Assembly: GCA_050084515.1 (NCBI GenBank)
Contig: CM114271.1
Location: forward strand, 19,158,001 to 19,222,000
Direction: 5' to 3'
Length of the DNA: 64,000 bases
DNA from: Blasia pusilla
Taxonomy: Eukaryota > Marchantiophyta > Marchantiopsida > Blasiales
Made by a program: the position numbers and the translations under genes. The notes beneath the pieces were generated by a model. It was not told the DNA's origin. It saw nothing but the letters and a program-made list of their open reading frames with translations, and did not search any database. This document shows positions 32,378 through 44,370 of this stretch, in pieces. The stretch's first letter is position 1; every line of letters begins with the position of its first letter.

Positions 32378-33473
32378 TAAGACATGAGAGTACAAAAGTA
32401 AAGTAGTGGGGTTGGTGTATTAATAAAAAAACAAAACAAAAGTAGTCTTGGTTGGTGGATAGGGTAGTTGGGGTACTTTCGAGGATATGAAGTGAGTTGA
32501 TCAAGATATTTTGGAGATAACAGATCATCTATTTGTGTCAAAATGGGATTAGCTAAGCCATAAGAAGAAGTCATGTGGCACAAGATAAGATCTGTCTATT
32601 TTTTATTCTTGTGGATCCCTTGAGAGTATATAAAAAGGAGGGACCTTCAAGGGTTCACGACCTTCTACTTCATTTCTTGAGTCTTTTTTGTTACTCTTGA
32701 GTGGAAGGAATTGCTTTGCTTGCTTTTCCAATGAGAGTAGATTATCCCTCTTGGGAGAGTGACTTGGTTGAATTCTATTCTTCAAGAGTTTCAAGAGTCT
32801 GATATGAGATGATTATTTGGAGAGACTTATCGTCTTAGGTGAGGTTTCTCATAATAGGGATAATATATGATTTTGGCTTGTTATTTTCCAATGAGAGGGG
32901 ATTACCCTTCTTGGAAGAGCAACTCCACCAAAATCCATTCTTGAGGAGAGTTGATAATTTCCGTCAAGTATGGATAGGGATGGAGTATGAGTCGTACCCG
33001 ATTTTCCTTTCTTTAATCCGTACCACGTCAAGGTTCTTGTTGTAGATAGGCATTGGTTTACTTACTATCTAGTTTACAATAATGCCTCCCTAAATAAAAT
33101 TTGGAAGAGAACTTTTATTTGGGGAGGCATTCATGAACCAAGTCATGCAATCTCCAACTTTGATGATTCTTCCTATTGTTACGTACGGAAGGACATGGGA
33201 TTATAGGGTTTAACACTAATTGTGTTATTTTTGTTGTGTACAAGCGTAAAGTAGATTGCACGGATTTCATAGTTATGAATAGTTCGGGATTCGATATCAT
33301 GAAGAAATGATCACCTTGACACTACCATTTATGATTCCTATCGTAAGAGAATAGAGAGTGTATATAATAATGTACTGAAAAAGGAGAAATTCTCAGAGAG
33401 TTTACCTTGCATCAATCACATCTGCCGCAGCTAGAAGATCCATCCTTATTCGAAGAAAGCTCTCGACACGAGA
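32378..33473 (+). repeat. 3' LTR of element E, right part
   Basis: This continues the LTR broken at 24286. It carries a plus-strand TATA box (GTATATAAAAAGGAG, about 32625-32639), which supports the assigned orientation. The end reads CTCGACACGAGA where other copies have CTCGACACGACA. The target duplication of element E cannot be checked because its 5' end is missing. Confidence 0.85.
32625..32639 (+). promoter_or_regulatory. TATA box in the LTR of element E
   Basis: GTATATAAAAAGGAG is preserved in all LTR copies, on the minus strand of copies 1-3. Confidence 0.6.
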
Positions 33474-34559
33474 ATGTTTGTTTGAAGAGACGGACATTGT
33501 CAGAGACTGACGAGGATGCAATTGCACGGACTACTTGTAAGAACTGAGATATTCTTAAATTTTGAATATTCTAGTAGATGATAGCATCCTTTTTAATATA
33601 GTGTGGCTTGTGTTTGATTTAACACTTGGTGCATGGAACGTTTTGGTTGTGAATAGAGGAAGTGAATGTGAACAACAAGATGAAGTCTCCAGAGAAGAAG
33701 TGCAAGACGTGGAGACTTCATTCTGATGTATCATATGAAAAAGATAGTGAGACAAAATGTGGTACATCTAAAAGACAAACCAAGATAAAGTTTGAACATC
33801 CCAAGAACTTTCCTTAAATTCTGATTTATCAAGCACGACTAATCATAATTTTTGTAGATAGTCAATTAATTATGTAGGACTTTTGAAATTTTTATTTCAT
33901 CTACAATCGTGGGGATGGTCCTTCATGCAGGTAAACCAATGCTTTAATCATGAACAATGCTTTGAAGCTTTGAGAGACAAAATCTTGTTTTCTTATCTTA
34001 TATTCAATGGTCTTGTTGTTTGTGTGGTTTCTTTGTAGTTGTGCATTAGCGACCGTATCCTTCTCACAAAACCGAAGTTGAGTAGGATGATGCTTGACTC
34101 CGGCTTTATTTCTGGGATGGAGGCAAGGAAACATTCCATGCAAAGGATATACCCATGGGCATGGTGCAAGCTGATTTAGTAGATGTTACAGATCTTGAGC
34201 ATGACTTGTGCACACTGAATGTCGTGGAGGAACCACCACAATTTACTTTTGGAGATGCATTAGGGTCAAGCATTCTCTGGCCCGAAATGCATATGAAGAA
34301 GGTGCTGCATTAGATCTTTGGTTGTAGACATATGCTCGATTTCTAGACTTTGCAATTACTCATCCCAAGTTTATTTTACATTGTGGAATGAAATTTTGGA
34401 TCCAAGTTTTGTGTCTACTGTTACTGGATGAAGCAAGTTTAAATAGAAATTTTCCTTCTCAAGTATTGATTTATAAAGGAGAACTCTTTGGATTTCTACT
34501 CATGCACCATTCTGAGATAATAAGAATACATAACAAAACCACACTAAAACCATCATGAA
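33474..34559. other. Unassigned stretch with a possible CACTA-associated coding remnant
   Basis: Most of this stretch is AT-rich without recognisable genes. At about 34150-34310 the plus strand gives PMGMVQADLVDVTDLEHDL followed by QFTFGDALGSSILWPE, which resembles a domain often found in plant CACTA (En/Spm) transposon proteins (G.A.GS...WP). The frame is short and broken. The assignment is from memory and weak. Confidence 0.3.
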
Positions 34560-35428
34560 ATACATCTATTCTAAATGCACTGAAAAAATGACTTCATTAG
34601 TAGTTACACAATGACAAGTTGAATACTACACTATGACTATAGGAGTCATTAAAAATGACTCATTCATTAATGAATGACTACCCAATCATTATAAAATTAC
34701 TAGTTTAGTCATTCTTTCCCAAGAAAAAACTATTTTAGTCATTCAGAGTCATAATTTTGTTGTGACTCCTCCAGTAATAATAAGACAAATCCAGAATACT
34801 TTCCTACTCATAACACAACAACCCAATAAGTCATTCATAGTCATCAAATGAAACTCTCATAGTCATGGCTAGTCATTAAAAGCCAACTCAATCAGTCATG
34901 CATAGTCATAGTGCAAGAACTTCTTCGGTTATATGTAGTTATTCCTTCACCACCAGACTGGTCATTCTCAGTCACTCCCTGATAACATTAGTCATACATT
35001 ACTTACTAAACCATGCTTGTCTACAAGTCTTGACACATTATTGGATATTATAGGATCCTTTCAAATTACTCTACCAAATAAATGACTCGAGTAGTCGTCA
35101 ATAAACAATGCCTACTAAATTTTTCCTCATGTGTTGATATGGGAGTTGCTCACTTTGAAGTGTCATTCATCTTGCTGATGTATCTTGTCCACTTCATATG
35201 CTGACATGTCATTTGTACACGTCATGTTAGTGACATGGCAGGATTCATGGTGAACTGACTATATGTTTGACTCCTCCATGCCATTTGACTAAGCTAGTAA
35301 TCTCAGTCTTTGGCATATATGACTTGGCTTTTGTGTCTTTACGAATAACCAATCATTCCTAGTCATTGATTATAATATATGACTCAGTTCAGTCATATAT
35401 CCGAGTCATAAAACCAAGCTTTTCCTCT
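34560..35428. repeat. AGTCAT/ATGACT-rich tract, possible transposon subterminal repeats
   Basis: Words such as AGTCATT, GAGTCATA and AATGACT recur dozens of times on both strands, including the palindromic AATGACTCATTCATTAATGA near 34654. There is no coding sequence. Arrays of short degenerate repeats in both orientations are typical of the ends of some plant DNA transposons. The tract ends where fragment F begins. Confidence 0.55.
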
Positions 35429-36004
35429 AATGTATTGGAGGGACGTGATGGTATGATTTGGAAGGAAGATGTGCATAACTATGCGCCATATCACCTTCCT
35501 AACATTGACAGTATAGTTGATCGGAGCTAAGCACTAGTTCATGCAGGCTTACGCTGCATGTTGTGGTTCTGCCCGTGGTGTAGCCCCTATGCTAGTCTGT
35601 GTAATGGATGTTCGAGAGGATGGCATATGGCATGTCTGATGCCACCTCTCACTAGGGTTCTTCGGGAAGATGGATGTGCGGCTAGATGTACGTAGAGTAG
35701 GTAGTTATAGATTCCAACTTGTGTCTGTGATATCGATGACAGGAAGGCGACTAACGATGGAGCCACATAAGCACCCACCCTTTTTGCTCTTAGCGTCTTA
35801 CAAATGTATATCATGGTAGGAAGGGATAGATAGCTATGTGGAGTTAGAGGGACCTAACCACCAACTAGAAGGGCGATTGGAGATATTTTGGTGCTTCTTG
35901 TCTCGATATCAAGATTCCATGATTTAGCATGGGATCATACGTGTTTGTGTGTATTTTGATGACACCAATGTATATTGTGTAGCGATGTGTATGGGCACGA
36001 TAGT

Positions 36005-36564
36005 TGTCACGTTTGTTAAGATATATATTAGATCAACGAGATCTAGTAGAGCGCCTTCCGATATATTGGAAGAAAACCTCAAGAGATCAAGAATGACCTG
36101 TTGAGGCCACGGATAACCTGAGAGAGGAGGTTTCCCCTTCGTTTCAGCTCATTTGGAACATATATATATATATATATATATATATACTATTTTGGGTAAG
36201 TTTCTATATTGAGTGTAGTTGACTTTCCACTTTGGGAAGTTGCCCTTGATTGTAGCAGATCAAGAGCCAAGGAGGTGATCTGCGAGCATAGGTTATCAAG
36301 GAGAAAGATTGGGAGAGGAAACGGGTTATACCTCCAAGAGAGAGAGTTGGAGAGCTCTCTCTCTTGGAGTATACTACATCTCATACAGATGTAGTATGCA
36401 CCTTGTGAGAGATTGTGTGAGAGATCTATTTGATTTATTTGAGATATTTTGGTACATCACTTCTTAATGTTTGGACTCCATGAATTAGCATGAGATTGTG
36501 TATGTTTGTGTGTATGTTCGGTGACAACGATGAATTTTGTGTAGCAATGTGTATGCACACGACA
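36005..36564 (+). repeat. LTR of fragment F
   Basis: It matches the 3' LTR of copy C with gaps. It ends GCACACGACA and is followed by TTTAAA. Confidence 0.75.
36161..36186. repeat. (TA)13 microsatellite
   Basis: Thirteen TA units lie where copy C has CCATATAGAGAAACTTACT, so the run expanded inside the LTR. Confidence 0.95.
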
Positions 36565-37380
36565 TTTAAATTGTATCAAGAATTGTTGTTTATAATATCT
36601 TTAACGCACTAATTATAATCTTTTGAATGGCAGTTATGTGTATCAATCTACAATCATAATAAAGAAAGAGATTTTTACCTAGAAAAAAGTTATAGGCGCT
36701 TTGATTAGAGACAAAAGAGTGTCTTTCAATTTAAATTCTATAAAGCCAATTTTTCGGGCTTATGGATGAACTTTAGAGTATCGTCTATGCAAGGGGTGTA
36801 CAAAATAAGATTGAATATGAAACTTGCAAGGAAGGAGAGCGCAATTTTGCGCGGAATGTTAGGGTCTAGTATTATTGCTAGTAACACATGCTTGGTGATG
36901 CACCTATTTGACACCGATAGCAAAGAAAACTATCATCTCGGTGTTACCCAATCCAAAAGTCGTCTTGCCGATATTCAAGCAATAATGTTAAGAGGTCCAA
37001 AATCATTTGATATTAAAAATATAGATACTTTTTCATAAAATGATTATTTGGGTAGCTTTGAGGTTCGTACTCCCAATTTTTTGTTAGCAATAATGGTACA
37101 AGTTAACAATAAGGTAGCAAGAATTGGGTCTAGGAAAGAGACAACAAGTGCTCGTCTAGCAAAGGTTATAGACTCCGCTATAGAGTTTAGGTCAACTATC
37201 ATTATCCAAGAGAACAAAGTCATTGAGCTTGATGCAAGAGGGACCCAACAACTCATTGAGTTTGTGGAGCCCGTAAACAATAGGTTGTGGGAGGAGCTCA
37301 AGAAGTTTTATAATATTCCAAACTCCACTTTGAAAATTTTCCGAATTCAGGTAAAAAAAAATTAACTCTGCCCTCTTGAT
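36565..37380 (+). pseudogene. Two adjacent unrecognised frames (90 and 105 residues), possibly a decayed gene
   Basis: The frames at 36766-37038 (GSSIIASNTCLVMHLFDTD, then GVTQSKSRLADIQAIML) and 37048-37365 (VEPVNNRLWEELKKFYNIPN) follow one another on the plus strand with protein-like composition. I recognise no family. They could be parts of one transposon or host protein broken at 37039. No promoter or splice signal is convincing. Confidence 0.3.
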
Positions 37381-40300
37381 ATGAAAAAGAGGGAGCTTTA
37401 TCAAGAGAGAGTGAATGCTTTGTTGCATAATCTCTCGGGGACTCAGATTAAGGGAGGTGGGCAAGGATCGGCCCGCACATAGCCCTCTTCGGCCCGCCCT
37501 AAGCCCACATTGGCCCGTGGCAAGCCCAGAGTAGGACTATAGGATGGGCTTAAGGCCCACAGAGGGACCTTAGCCAATCCCGAGGGCCTTATGCGAGCCT
37601 GTCGCAAGCCGGTGCGGGCTACAGAAGAGGCAACGGATTCTTAGACTAGGTTTGGGCTTTGCGGGCAAAGTGGGCTCATGTGCAAGTTGCGGGTACCCAG
37701 GCCTGTACGAACATATCGATTCTAGGGACACACATAAGTCCATGGACATGGACATATCTGCAAACATAAACTTTGTCAGTCTACAACCTTACTACAAACC
37801 ATGAAGAAGACACTCAACTATCATTACTGTTGGATCTTCTTTAGCCGCCATTAGAGGAAAATTTTTGGAGGAATATACTCAAGAAATTGAAGTTGGAAAT
37901 GTCTATTTTGAAGATCTTCAAAAAGAATGGTGCAAATGTTTTTTTAGAATCAACGAGAGATCTTAAGTCATCATTTGCAACTAGGAATGTGGCCTAACTT
38001 GTGGGAATGATGTTCAAATTTTATTCATGTCCATGAGAGTATTTCAATCCAAAACATGTCAAGCCCAACAATGTTGGATGATGAAACATTAAAAAGAGTG
38101 GTGGGACCTTTTTGACCAATGGATACTAATCCTTGAAGAAAAAGAGTTGAAAATTTGGGTGATATCTCTGACTTCAAAGAATCTATAGTCATTGCAGTGG
38201 TAGCTAAAGAAGATCTTGTAGGTAAAGTATTTTGGTTGGGGAGAGTAGATAAAATTCTTTCTAAGGTTAATGAAATCTCGAAGAACATTTCCATAACTTG
38301 GTTCAATGTGATAGAAGATGCAATGACATGTTCTTATTTTTTGGAATTCATGAGTAGGAAGGAATAGGAATAAGTTAGATGTAGCACAAAAAAATTTTCA
38401 TTTAATCTTTTCCTCAAGGCAAAAAATGCCATAAAGAAATCAATAGTTAAATTTATGAGAATGATTAATTAAATTATAAATTTTTTTGATCTAGAGGAAA
38501 GAATAAAAGTACTATTGGCATTTTATCCTATGATTGATTAGATTTGCATATAAGGTGGGTGGATACTTGGCCACTCATGATGTTTTATCCTACGAATGAT
38601 CATATTTTGGCAACAACCAATCAGATTTTTTACTTGCTCCTTATGCACAAGACCGATCACTTTACCACTTAAGGAACAAATCTTCTATTCCAAGTACAAT
38701 CACAAGAGACATGACAAGTTGAAAATTTTCACATTTTCTTGACAAATGGAAAATTTACAAGTCTAACCTAAGATCATGTCAATATTAGTTTCTTTTTCTT
38801 CCTCCATGTCCTACTCTTCAATAGGATATTCTTCCTTTTCTTCCTCTAAGTCAACTAAAAAAATCTCATTATGAACAAATTCAATTGGCTCACCAATCCC
38901 TATAGGAGGCATCATTTATTGATTCATGATTAGAGGGTCCAACAAAAGAGTGCCTACATCCCACTTCATCCTCAAACTTAACTACCATTGTTGTGATTCA
39001 GTGTTGGATGAAAAGAACATTTCATTGACTCATCTGTGCCACACAACAATGTCTACCTTGATTCAATGAGTTGACAATAGTTATACTAGTGCCTTAATGT
39101 AGATCCATTACTGAATCGCCTACATGTGACAAATATGAAATAAAACATATCGTAGCCTTGACTAACTTCTGATATGGATTAACTACAGTATCATCTATAG
39201 TATTGACGATTTCTACATACGCTATATTTGATCTACTCTCGGATGCTTCAAAGACATAGAGGTCTCTAGTTATTTTTCCACAAACATGATGGTATCCAAT
39301 GGTCTGCATCTCAAAAGAAAATACCAACCGTTTCCCAAGAAATTTGGCTTTCTATATCTTGCTTCATCCAAAAGAAAAATAAAAAATCTCCAGATCTTGC
39401 TCCTTGTACTCCCCTTAACACTCTCTATCATCTAAAAAATAACTTCCTCTAAAAATGGAACATCATCATTTTGTGCCAAAACATATTAAATTTCACTATG
39501 TTTGTGCGCAACGTAATTGTTGGTTTTGAGCATTGTGCTAATTAATATTTGGAAAATTTGTTGCAACTACTTTCTTCTCACCGCTACTCGTGGCTTTCAA
39601 AACATACTTTGAGAGCCTCTGAAATTTGGATCCTAGTTGGTATCTCATTATCACCCTCTACCTCCTTCTTTCCATTGCTCTTGCTAAGTAGACCTTTTTG
39701 GCACGTTTTGATCTTCCCAAAGAAAACAAGAGAGTAGAGGTTAAACTCTATTCCTTCTGGATTTATCTTAATGCAATCTTAATCTTGACATTTGCAAGCA
39801 TAAATCCTGAATTAAGTCTTAAAGAATCACTCCGTTGCGCTTTCTGAACGTAGCCAAGAAGCCGCCAAGTACTCATCAGGTTTGAGTCTCCTTAAGTATG
39901 TACAATCTCCCTAGGAAGCCTCTTTCCCTAACCTTGAACAAACACTCCAATTTTCCTTAAGGAAATGATCAAAGCTCTAAATGAAATCGAATGGTTCCTT
40001 TGCTAAAACCTAAAACATGGCCAAACGCTCATCATAGTTAATCCCTTGCTCATCAACTTAAGTGAGTAGGGAGGGAGATTTCTCGCTCCTCCCTAAAGGT
40101 AGTTCTAGGGTTCTCCATGGGAACCTCACCTTCCCCATTATCCACCCTGGGCCTTTGGTTTTGGCCCCCAACCCAATGTGGTTTATGACTTGCACACTTG
40201 CGTTTGATTAGTTACCCTCTAAGGTGGCTAAGATGGCTTGGCAAAGTCTTCCTACAGATTTCTCAATACCAAACATCCCGAATGCATCTTGGAGCTTGGA

Positions 40301-40700
40301 CCCACATTGGATGCCCATGTTGACTGCCAAAATTTGGCATCTCACGGTTGTCTTTATATCTTTTGCATTTAGTGACTATTCTCATGGCATCTCTCCTATC
40401 TTGGCTATTCATGTGTTTCTTACTTCTTGATCTTGACTTGGGGCTTGGCTCAAGGGTCCCTCCCCTTGCTTTCCTTGCGCTTATCCCCACATCTAGCTAC
40501 ACCCTTTCTTCCCTAAGGCTAGTCTTATAAATGCGCACCCGTCTCGCCTAGCATAAGTCCCGTTGTGGTTTCTAGTCTCGCAATTATCTAGCCTATGTTA
40601 TGACTTTGGTAGGTCATACCAAGGTCTTTCCTCTTTGGACCCGTAATCATGACTCGCTTCCAGGGCCCCACTAGCACGAACGCCAAAGACTTAGATAGTC
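37381..40700. other. Unassigned AT-rich stretch with one GC-rich island
   Basis: No gene is supported. At 37440-37700 the sequence is GC-rich with recurring GGCCCGC, GCCCAC and GGGCTTA words on both strands, a composition seen in some small DNA transposons. I could not define ends or a target duplication. The remaining frames (up to 93 residues) have no motifs. Confidence 0.35.
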
Positions 40701-43700
40701 GTGACAACATGTGGCCGATCACTTCCTCTCGAAATATAATTGGTCGGACGACTCAGAGATGTTATGCGATGGATCACAATGGGCCCATCACTTCCGTTCT
40801 CAAGAGAAAGTGATGGGCCACATAAGAAGTAGGAAACTAATTATATTTGAGAGTGAAGCTCCTCCATGTGCAATTGGTTGCATGACGTTACATGCAATCT
40901 TTATGAATCATTTGCATCAACACAAATAAAAAAACATTAAAAATAAGAATAAGGAAAATAAAAATGTAGAAGCAACGTTAAAGAGAACAATTATCTGATC
41001 CCTTAGCACTGGAATGAAAGGCTCCAACATATCCACCTTTGTCTTCTCAAAGTTTATCTCCTTGCAAGTATCTCAATCATCGATTAAAGAAATCTTCATG
41101 AAAAGTTGATAAATTTTCATAAGATTTTGCATGTTCTCTACGTCAATGGCTCTTTGATGATTAAGTTTTTTTTTTATCAAAACTCTTGTCAAAATCTTCA
41201 CAAGGATTGTATCATCTTTTATTCCTTGAAGTGCACACGAATGATTCAACTTCATATCTTCTGCAAGCTTGTTCAGTTTTCATTGCCTTCTTCCCCTTCT
41301 TTGGTGTGCTCTCTACAAGAAATTTAACTTTATTTTAAAGACTGAACTTCAAACATTATTGTAAAAGATCGACATGATATTTTTTTTGGCAAAAGAAGTA
41401 AACCAGAAAAATACAAGTAGATCATGCATAAATACAATCTATCATAGACTCGTGGGACCATTTCTGAAAACTTGCTTTTAGAGATATGAAAAATCCTAGA
41501 GGGCTCTAATTTCAAACTCACAAAACTTCCTAACTTGTGTTAGGACTTTACTCAACGTCAGATGCGGGAAATTCCAAGCATCAACTTAGATGGTTGAGCA
41601 ACGACGGATGTTCAATATGGTCACCTCAACTGCCAGCATAAAATTACTGGTAAATCACTTTTACATGTTATTATTCCATATTGACCTAGTTTCCATAGAG
41701 ACAAAGAAAGAGTAAAAAGCACAACTTCTGAGGAAATTCAACTAAAACTATAGGTTGTGGGATATGTTCCATATAATCCAATTTTTGACTCCTCAAAATG
41801 GCATCAAGTGCATGCAAAATTTGTACTTTCTTAAATTTGTCTTTCCTAAATATATATATATATTGGCTTCTTTCATTTTCTCACTAGCTACAAAATATGA
41901 TGTTAAGTAATCATGCAACCAATCACATCACAATGTTGCTAGTGAAAGTCATTAGTTGTATGACCATGGTGTGGTCATACAACCAATAACTTTCCACCCA
42001 AAGCTCATACAAAGACATTACTCTTATACTAACTTAATTTGCCATGTAATGGATCACCTTACATCATCATTCAATAGAGAGTGAATTTCAAATCACCACA
42101 ATGGTCATACGATCGATCTTTTCCTCCTGACACTTCTATAAAGAAATCAATTACAAGACAAATTTTGCATAAAGCCAATCACTTTACGCGAGAGGAAGAA
42201 CAAAAGGGATCAATTGTAGGAACAACAAACTGATCACAATAAGTGGAAAAATATATCACATCAAATCGTATGAAAAATAAATACACCTTGCACGAAATTA
42301 TGAGTTTCATTGAATTAATCTTGGTGAACTTATGAATTTTGCATAAACCACCAAATCTATATTATTCTTTCAAAAGGTTTAGATATTCCAAAAAAAATCA
42401 TAATCATTTAAAATAATAATTTATTTTATATTTTATAAATGGTAGGGTTTAAAAAAATCCATGTATTCTTTGTTCATCTATATAGGCTATCAACTCCTAT
42501 CACTTATTTTCTAAGAGAATTTTAATCATAAATATGAATTTTAGAAAAATTAGATATCCACTAAATGTATGTAAATCCCACCACTTGAAGGAGGGTGAGG
42601 AGCTTCTAAGAGTGCTAGTGTATATGCACTTGTAACTTCTGAAAAAGGAGATCCTAAAGAGATAGGAGAAAACTCACCATCTTGCCCCAAAAGTAGACTA
42701 TATCTAAGGCATTTTATTTTGAAGGCCTTCCATGATTGGCAGGTTGAGGGGATGAGCTGCTAGTCATATCTCTACTCAAAGTAAATGCTCGTTTTGAAGA
42801 TGCCCCCAATCATTGATTCGTAATAGTGGGATTGAAAATACTAGGAGGTTTTGTGATGATTCGTCTTATCCCTCTTAGAAGGAGAAGGGATAAGGAGATG
42901 AGATATGCAAGGATGGCAAAGTAGTATGATTTACTAGTAATGGATCGTGATTATGACTAATGAGAATAAATGGAGAGTGGATAAGAGGAGGCTATGGAAA
43001 AAATCTAGTCTAATGGGTATGTGTGTGAATATCAACAAGAAAATGGCAGAATCTTCGATGAGGCTGGAGACGATCCGAGGGAAGAGGTTATGATCAAAGG
43101 AGGGGGTGTAAAACCGGATGAGTGAGGAGATGGATTGTCTAATTTTGTGTCCATTGAACTAGATTTATAAAGACATCTCATTTAAGACAAGTAGGAACAC
43201 AATGAATCGTGATAAAGTGGAAGTATTAAGATAAGAGCCATAATAAGAGGAGTGTGATCCATCCAAACCAGATTCAGAATGGGGAGAGTTACAATTAGAT
43301 AAAGGAAAATTAATCAAAGATTGATAATCCCTCCAAGAAGAATAAAGGAAATTATACTTCAGATAAGGGAAGAGATGGTTATGTTAAGACCATCTTGAGG
43401 AAAGAAAAAAGGAACCTTTTATCCAATTGCAACCTAAAGTTCCACCATAATGAACATATTAAGGACACTATGCATGAAATTATGTCCAGAGATTTATGAA
43501 TGTATTCATGAAAGAAGGAGGTCTAAAGATCCCAATAACTTTGGGAGACATAAGTGTGAAAAATATTGACCAAAACTCACTACACTCTCCCATGGATTCT
43601 GCATAGTTAGGTTAAATGTTTAGGAAGGCGAAAAAAGACCAAAAGAGAATCTTAAATGGATTTAGGATTCTAGAAATGCCACATGTACTTTGCTTAACTT

Positions 43701-43850
43701 TCCGAGGTAAATCTTAATAGACCACCCGCTTTTCTTTTTTTATTTCTACTCAAATCCTAACCGAGTAAAAAAATGGGAAAAAAAATATTTAATTTGGAAG
43801 TGAATAATATTCCATTTTGAATCGGCATCCTCAAACCCCATCCTAAGACG
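40700..43850. other. Unassigned AT-rich stretch with two fold-back segments
   Basis: A hairpin GGCCCATCACTT...AAAGTGATGGGCC lies at about 40782-40819, inside a looser inverted pair (TCGAAATATAATTGG near 40729 and CTAATTATATTTGAG near 40837). A second, TTGTATGACCA...TGGTCATACAA, lies at about 41955-41983. No coding sequence is recognised; frames stay under 75 residues. Confidence 0.4.
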
Positions 43851-44370
43851 GCTTACTCATAAGGTTGCTGGACCCCTAATATATGTGTCGAATAGCGGGC
43901 CCATCATGCTCACGGCTCCGCCCGGCCCGGCTCCGTCACCCGGAATAGCTCCGAGACGCTGTCCCGTTCGATCCACAAAAGCGAAGCACAGTCATCGGTC
44001 CGATCGGAGGGTGCAGCATCACTGCAGGCAGTCTCACTTTATGGGGCACCTATCGTGACATCATCTGTAGCGTTTTAGGGTTGGGGCCTTTTCATCCATA
44101 CGCGAGCGAGAAAGCGTGCGCTCGCTTTATCGGGGGTCCCGATCGGACCTCCACGGCCGCCGCTGCGCGCGCGATCGATACGATAGGCGCAGCAGCACAC
44201 TGGAGGGAGTAATGGCGATCGGAATTCTCCTCTGCCCTAACCCTAGGAGCCCACCCGAAGAGAATGTTGGCCCTGAATCGACCCAGGTGTCGTTTCCCCA
44301 TTTGAATCCAGGGGACAAGGACTACACGGACCGCGCGGAATATTTCGCGGCTGAGTTTAATTATTAATTC
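43851..44370. other. GC-rich island, no gene recognised
   Basis: Composition shifts sharply to GC-rich, CpG-containing text (GATCGATACGATAGGCGCAG and similar) with telomere-like words (TTTTAGGGTT, CCCTAACCCTAGG) that in plants occur in promoters of growth-related genes. Frames of up to 94 residues overlap on both strands without motifs. Confidence 0.35.

Larger units (their letters stand above)
10825..33473 (+). mobile_element. Gypsy element E, the outermost element of a nested insertion stack
   Basis: Pieces of one Ty3/gypsy element are spread over 22.6 kb. They are the first half of RNase H (10825-11218), the second half of RNase H plus the integrase tail (23279-24060), a purine-rich tract GGAGGGGTGAA (24109-24119), and the 3' LTR in two parts (24120-24286 and 32378-33473). 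Copy C interrupts the RNase H and a copia element interrupts the LTR. When the insertions are set aside, the protein text and the LTR both run on without a gap. E's own gag, protease and most of RT are missing, as is the middle of integrase. Confidence 0.8.
35429..36564 (+). mobile_element. DNMT-gypsy fragment F (integrase tail, PHD remnant, 3' LTR)
   Basis: It opens with LEGRDGMIWKED-like text (about 35430) as in copies B and C. It has a degraded PHD region (35540-35695, with CSRGWHM-type text and indels), a purine-rich tract near 35865 and the duplicated LTR tail at about 35876-35999. The LTR runs from 36005 (TGTCACGTTTG) to 36564 (CACACGACA). A (TA)13 run interrupts the LTR. The left edge joins the AGTCAT-rich tract without a duplication, so the fragment is 5' truncated. 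Confidence 0.8.

Noticed and set aside
37440-37700. Defined small DNA transposon in the GGCCCGC-rich island
   Set aside because: No convincing terminal inverted repeats or target duplication could be placed.
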